Source: Cyrtodaria siliqua (Eukaryota > Mollusca > Bivalvia > Adapedonta > Hiatellidae). From it: a stretch of DNA of 64,000 nucleotides. The first letter of the stretch is position 1; the number at the start of each line of letters is the position of its first letter. The stretch covers positions 62,001 through 126,000 of the forward strand of contig JAWPHD010006788.1 of NCBI GenBank assembly GCA_037043455.1, read 5' to 3'. A program made the translations under genes and the position numbers. This document shows, piece by piece, positions 59,034 to 64,000 of the stretch. A model generated the notes under the pieces. The model made no database searches. It was not told the DNA's origin and saw nothing but the letters and a program-made list of their open reading frames with translations.

Positions 59034-59288
59034 TCAATCAATCTCTATTCCAGCAAATGCATTATCACACCCAAATACACGCACTCCAGGCATTACTTTG
59101 CAAACACAGATTCTAATTGCGCTTTTTCCAATGTCATTGAAGCAAACTCTAAATTTTGTTTTTGATTTTGTTAAATACTTCGAATTAGTGCGGCTTTCGA
59201 AGTTCCGAATTTTAAATATGTCAATTAAAATTATTTTGACTTCATGTTTTACTAGCATTACCACTACATATGTGTTTGCAAAAGACAT
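59034..59288 (-). CDS. Hypothetical ORF inside the large element
   Basis: An 84-codon ORF with a Cys/Val-rich C-terminus (AIRICVCKVMPGVRVFGCDN). No family recognised; could be a fragment of the element's protein, same strand as the left-arm Cys-rich ORF. Confidence 0.2.
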   Translation of the reverse strand: MSFANTYVVVMLVKHEVKIILIDIFKIRNFESRTNSKYLTKSKTKFRVCFNDIGKSAIRICVCKVMPGVRVFGCDNAFAGIEID

Positions 59289-59694
59289 TTTGGAAATATT
59301 TAAAGTTTACGCTGATTTAGAGTTACTTGGATTTAAATGATATCCAGTTAAAGGAGGTGATTTAGGATTAATTTAACAATGTTTCATTTTATTATAGAGG
59401 AACATCTTCAGTAAATGGGTAAAATGAGTTTAATATTATTTCCTACCATTGTTAAGCAGTTTGTATCTTACTAAGCGGGGTTCGATTCCTGTTATGTGTT
59501 TTATCAGTACATTTCATGTTTTCATATAAAAGCAGGAAAACTCTCAAAATATGTAACAATTTAAACAAAAAATAAATATTTTGCAAACTATTTGTCTAAA
59601 CATAATACTTATCACACAACTATCATAAGATTTAAAATCAGAAAATTATTTAAGATACAAAAGTCAGTAATTAAGAATTGTGTTTAGTGTATTT

Positions 59695-61208
59695 TTTATG
59701 CGCTATATAAGAATATGGATGATTCCGGAACTGCTTTGCGCAAAGTAAGAATTCTTAAAATGCCCGACGATTACGGAATTGCGCAAGGGTTTAATCGATA
59801 TAAAATATGCACCAAGTGTCTACTCAAATTGAGAATGTTTTGTGCCAAGTACGAATTTGTGTTGAGATTTGAAAAGGAATATAGTGTTTTGAAACCTATT
59901 CATTTCTAATTCCATATGCTTATTTGTTTCATCCGTCTGTTATAAATTGACAAAATATAAAAAATATCACAGTTTGGTTTGGTATATTATTAACATGAAC
60001 TAAATTATTGAAAAACGAATTTGAAGCCCTCAAACAATTCGTAAAGCTCGGACTTATATTATTGAAATAAGGCTACGTTATGGCTAAGAAAATATAAAAA
60101 AGTAAACCGACAACAGTGGTGCAAACGTCGGATTGCGAATTCACCATTTTAACTGAAAAACTGAAGGATAAAGTGTAATGGGGGGTGGGGGGCGGGATAG
60201 TTCAAGTGAAATACATGACAGCGTTATGCTTCTTGTCATATCCCAGTGTGTAATGACAACGACCATGTGTGCCAAGTTTCAGAGCTTTCCGACAATTCGT
60301 TTTTATGAAATGAGGAAAACGAATTCCTTTAACCAAAACTTGTAGATAGACATACGAACGGACATACAGACAGACAGATGACCGTAATCCGCCTGGAATA
60401 TCTACGCAATCTGACTAAAAAAATAACAATAAACACGACGCAGACAATAATATTTCTAATAACGGGTCAAGTTGGGCATTCCATATATAATATATCTTAG
60501 AACTTTTGCTATGATTTCTTTATACTAACACTGGACCCTGGTGTTGTGCCATATTCCTTCGTATGTATTTGGATATACAAAATAAGTCAAATATTGAACA
60601 TCTGCCAAATAACAAACACATCAGTTGCTCAATAAATGCATCAGGTGTTATACCAATATTACTTATAATGGCATTTGCATCATATTCATTAAGGTAATAT
60701 ACTGATAAGGTATTTAAACGTAATTAATGTCTAATTGTCGTATTGTCCAGAACACCTGTCTATCTGCCAAATGTACTAAAAACGATCATTTACACAGACC
60801 GTACGAGATTTAATTACCAGTTTATGGTATTGCTAGTAATGACATTTGCATGTTTGAATGATACTTAATAAATAGTGGATATTAATATACATTTGATAGA
60901 AAATGAGGAGATAAACAAACGTTGCATCACGCGTATACTTGTACTTTCAACATACGTTATTGCTTTTATGTCATGTTTGAGCCACAAGTTCTTTCATCAT
61001 TAATGAAGGCCTTTGCCGTCAGTATTATAATTAAGAACTAGAACCAAAATATTCCTACTTTCTCCAAATTCCTACTCTGCGCACGGACGATTCCGGAATT
61101 GAACCGCGCACTTTGAGAATTCCTATAATTCCGCCGCGGCATTTTAAAAATTCTTACTTAGCGCAGAGCAATTCCGGAATTGTCCATATTCTCATTTTAC
61201 GCATAACA
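59695..61208. mobile_element. ~1.5-kb TIR element nested in the large element
   Basis: 59695-59790 is matched in reverse by about 61075-61208: TATGCG....AGAATATGGA..ATTCCGGAA(C/T)TGCT, then GCGCAAAGTAAGAATT and AAAATGCC. The interior has no recognised coding region; the 64-codon ORF at 59715-59909 lies in the left terminal repeat. A G-rich run lies near 60180-60196. Confidence 0.65.
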
Positions 61209-61989
61209 TATATATCGACGTCTATATAGCATGTTTTTTTTTACTCCGGAAAGAATCTAGTTTTCAGCGATTTTCCCACAGAATGAAAGTTTTTATCTTG
61301 GTTTTATGACACAGTTAAAGACATGCCTAGGAAGCTTGAACTTATTGTAAATCAAATACTTTCAAAAAATTAATAATAAAAGCATCCTTCATGAAAACTT
61401 CAGTTTTTAGCAATATTACTTATCGTTGGAAATTTTGACACAAAATTGTGTTCGAAATAAAGATCCTACAAGATAACTGTTGGAAAGTGTAAGAAACTTC
61501 GTTATATTTAATATCAAAACAAAAATATATTTTTCATAAATACAGCAGTCTATCTTTTCTTTTTATATAGACATATTCGAATATAGGTGGTGACGACACG
61601 TCCAGTAGAATAAATGGCATAACAATTCAGAAAAGCAAGTAAAGTAGAATAAATGACATAACCATTTAGAAAAGCAAGTAAATCTCCTAGTGCCTGTTAT
61701 CAAATAAAAGCATAGAAGTTTATCACTTATGAGTTGCCTATGTTCAATGCCGGGCACATGAAGGTCAATGTACAATCCATTTTGATTATTTGGGACAGAT
61801 AACATAATCATACTTAAAAACCTTGTACGGATGCTTACAATACATTTAAAAGCGAATATAGTTTGCAAGATAGATCTGTCCAAACAACTGATGTGTACCA
61901 AGTGTTTCTTTAGCAAAGTACGTTGAACGAACCAATTATCAAACTGCTGTCTGGAAAAGATGTTAGGATTTTTATATATCCTATTGGTC

Positions 61990-62215
61990 GCGGATGAAAA
62001 ATACAGGAAGATGGCGAGCTCGAAATAGATAGGAAGGATTTTTAGGCAGCTCCGGATGCTGTTTTAGATTTACTTTCTTGCAAGGGTAAACGACATACAC
62101 GACAATGCAAGGTACCAAGTTGTGATTTCGAAGCAAAGGGTCTGGAGTGTACAAACAACTTCAAACTCATTACCTGCGATAATCTATCAAGCAATGATAA
62201 ATCTTATGACATAAT
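61990..62215 (+). pseudogene. Cys-rich domain fragment in the right arm, with a stop
   Basis: In frame it reads QEDGELEIDRKDF, a TAG, then PDAVLDLLSCKGKRHTRQC and further Cys residues, clearly paralogous to 58613-58356 and in opposite orientation. Two extra residues split the first Cys pairs and the TAG is near 62043. It begins without an ATG. Confidence 0.5.
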
Positions 62216-62990
62216 TCAAATTGTGATGACAATGACTCAGCTAATGTGACTGTAAAATATGAGATCCGGTTTTAATTAAATTTAGGACTGTGTTTTATAT
62301 ACATGATATACAGTTTTATCTTATACTGTATGCTAGTTGAAGAATACTATAATGAATATGTTGTGAAGGTTCTGGATTAAGCCACTGTTAAGTGCTCTGT
62401 GAAAGCTGCATAACCTGTTCCACCTGTATACCTAATAAAATAGCATAAACCATCAGATTAACATTATACTTAATCGTGTGTAACTATTGACAACTATGTA
62501 ATTATAAAAGAATACAGTGTTACAGTATTGTAGACGACTCGTGTTTATGAGTCAAATACATAGCTGGTAATTAATGAAGTATTGGCCTTTGTTTTATTAT
62601 TTTGAAAACCGGTTATTTTTAAACAGTCGTGTCATGGTAATTAAACTAAAACATGGCTTAAGTGAAACAGAGTACATTGTTAGTTTATTATACTGTCCCT
62701 TGCCATGCATTTTTGGTCTGATTTTTGACACGATACATACATTATCAAAACAAATATGTTCAAAAATGATAGCTAAAGGCACACATTATTATAAAAACTT
62801 TAATTTCGTAAGAGAATGTGTTAGGTATCACTAAACTCAAAATGGTTTCCGTGGCATAGGCTATTAAAACTAGAAGTCTATCAGAGTTAGGTTTTATCTA
62901 GGGATATCACCAGTACCAAAAACAATAAGACGAATTTGCCACATTGAGTGGTACCGATCGACCAAAGTCATCGCATTTCGTCCGTCAGAC

Positions 62991-63562
62991 TCCCCAAGTC
63001 TATCTTGTATTTTCCATCTCTCCCTAAAATCATGTGAGGTAGAAGTAAATCCTCTCTGAGTGTCTGGTCTATTATTTTACCTCTAACTACACTTGCATTA
63101 TACTTCTCACCTCCAATGTTAATTCTATCTCCGAATAAGTACAATTGGATTTTAAAGTTCTTAAACTATGAAAGACTGATCGATATAAGCTGCGTTATGA
63201 TGCTTGACTCATCAAACAGTTGTATTATTGGGGTTGTTACCACCATATCACGTCAATATGTCTACCAATCATAGCGAAACTTAATTAAATGTGTATAATA
63301 ATACGATGTTGGACATGTAAGTTAATAGTCAATAATGCTTATCCGATAGTATGAAGTGAGCTATCTGTCATTGAATTGGTTACACCAGTCGCCAATCTTA
63401 CTGCCACGTCACTTCCTGTTTTCACGTAATCTTAACCCAAAAAAACAAACATTTTGAATGATCATGCTGATTGGTTGACTTATTTTATTATTGATTTATT
63501 AATTTCATTTAATTATTTTATTTAAACCAATACATTGATCAAAGTATATACAGTGAGATAGT
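62991..63562. other. No gene recognised
   Basis: AT-rich sequence between the large element and the terminal satellite. No motif or exon supported. Confidence 0.3.
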
Positions 63563-64000
63563 TAATGCAAAGGTTGTAATAAAAGTGATAACACCAAATG
63601 GTGTGTTCAGCCTTAGTCAATGGTTGTAATAAAGCGATAACACCAAGTGGTGAGTTCAGCCTTAGTTAAAGGTTGCAATAAAGCGATAACACCAAGTGGT
63701 GAGTTCAGCCTTAGTCAATGGTTGCAATAAAGCGATAACAACAAATGGTGAGTTCAGCCTTAGTCAATGGTTGTAATAAAGCGATAACACCAAATGGTGT
63801 GTTCAGCCTTAGTCAATGGGTGTAATAAAGCGATAACACCACATGGTGAGTTCAGCCTTAGTCAATGGTTGGAATAAAGCGATAACACCAAGTGGTGAGT
63901 TCAGCCTTAGTCAATGGTTGTAATAAAGCGATAACACCAAGTGGTGAGTTCAGCCTTAGTCAATGGTTGCAATAAAGCGATAACAACAAATGGTGAGTTC
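63563..64000 (+). repeat. 49-bp satellite array running off the window
   Basis: Nine units of TTCAGCCTTAGTCAATGGTT plus GTAATAAAGCGATAACACCAA-type sequence; starts recur every 48-49 bp (for example 63606 and 63655). Units are highly similar, with point variants at GTGTGT/GTGAGT and ACACC/ACAAC. The first unit is diverged; the array continues past base 64000. Confidence 0.9.

Larger units (their letters stand above)
57481..62990. mobile_element. ~5.5-kb element with ~1.1-kb inverted arms
   Basis: The left arm (57481 to about 58625) is matched in reverse by about 61960 to 62990. Paired landmarks, outer to inner: TTTGATCAATCCGTACC, TACTGGTGATATCCCTA, CATAGTTGTCAATAGTT and the Cys-rich ORF. The left end follows TTAA at 57477-57480, where homology to the other P450 copy breaks. 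The right end is approximate. The arms are diverged by many substitutions and small indels, so this is an old insertion. Confidence 0.8.

Noticed and set aside
59470..59500. tRNA-like B box (GGGGTTCGATTCCTG)
   Set aside because: No A box at proper spacing and no cloverleaf; may be an old SINE scrap.

Overview
The window is AT-rich animal genomic DNA: spliced GT-AG exons in long introns, several minisatellites, LINEs, SINEs, foldback/TIR elements and a decayed virus-like element. I think a mollusc, probably a bivalve, from the style of the repeats; that is inference and no single sequence proves it.

Left edge (1-6.8 kb): a Polinton (Maverick)/adintovirus-like element, cut by the window start. 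It holds an A32/FtsK-type packaging ATPase, a double-jelly-roll-type major capsid protein split in two reading frames, a coiled-coil membrane protein, several small membrane or acidic ORFs and a broken protein-primed family-B DNA polymerase. Morphogenesis genes are almost intact while the polymerase is ruined. A 214-bp foldback element follows.

7-23 kb: repeat-rich DNA with palindromic MITEs, a ~140-bp and a ~370-bp tandem repeat, GAAT and GC-rich microsatellites, and a 5'-truncated APE-type LINE on the minus strand (about 13.8-17.57 kb) whose long ORF is interrupted by one stop codon.

23.4-41.1 kb: the one recognisable cellular gene, a CYP20-family cytochrome P450 on the plus strand in eleven exons, with N-terminal membrane anchor, ExxR and heme-Cys motifs. 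Its introns carry a 3.87-kb long-TIR transposon with TTAA flanks (25.1-29.0 kb) and five minisatellites (units about 31, 16, 32, 27 and 23 bp). The third exon ends in an A8 run where the frame does not join cleanly to the next exon.

41.5-45 kb: a second, dead LINE (plus strand) that has lost its catalytic YADD block. 45.7-46.3 kb: a two-unit repeat packed with TTACGCGTAA palindromes. 46.3-57.1 kb: mostly unannotatable, with two SINE copies, MITEs, microsatellites and weak candidate exons.

57.2-64 kb: a second copy of the CYP20 first exon with its 5' flank, showing a tandem duplication that runs off the window. Its first intron is occupied by a ~5.5-kb element with ~1.1-kb inverted arms, which contain a Cys-rich coding fragment. 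The last 440 bp are a 49-bp satellite. Comparing the two CYP20 copies gives a pre-insertion (empty) site for a foldback element at 22.7-23.3 kb and fixes one end of the big element at a TTAA.
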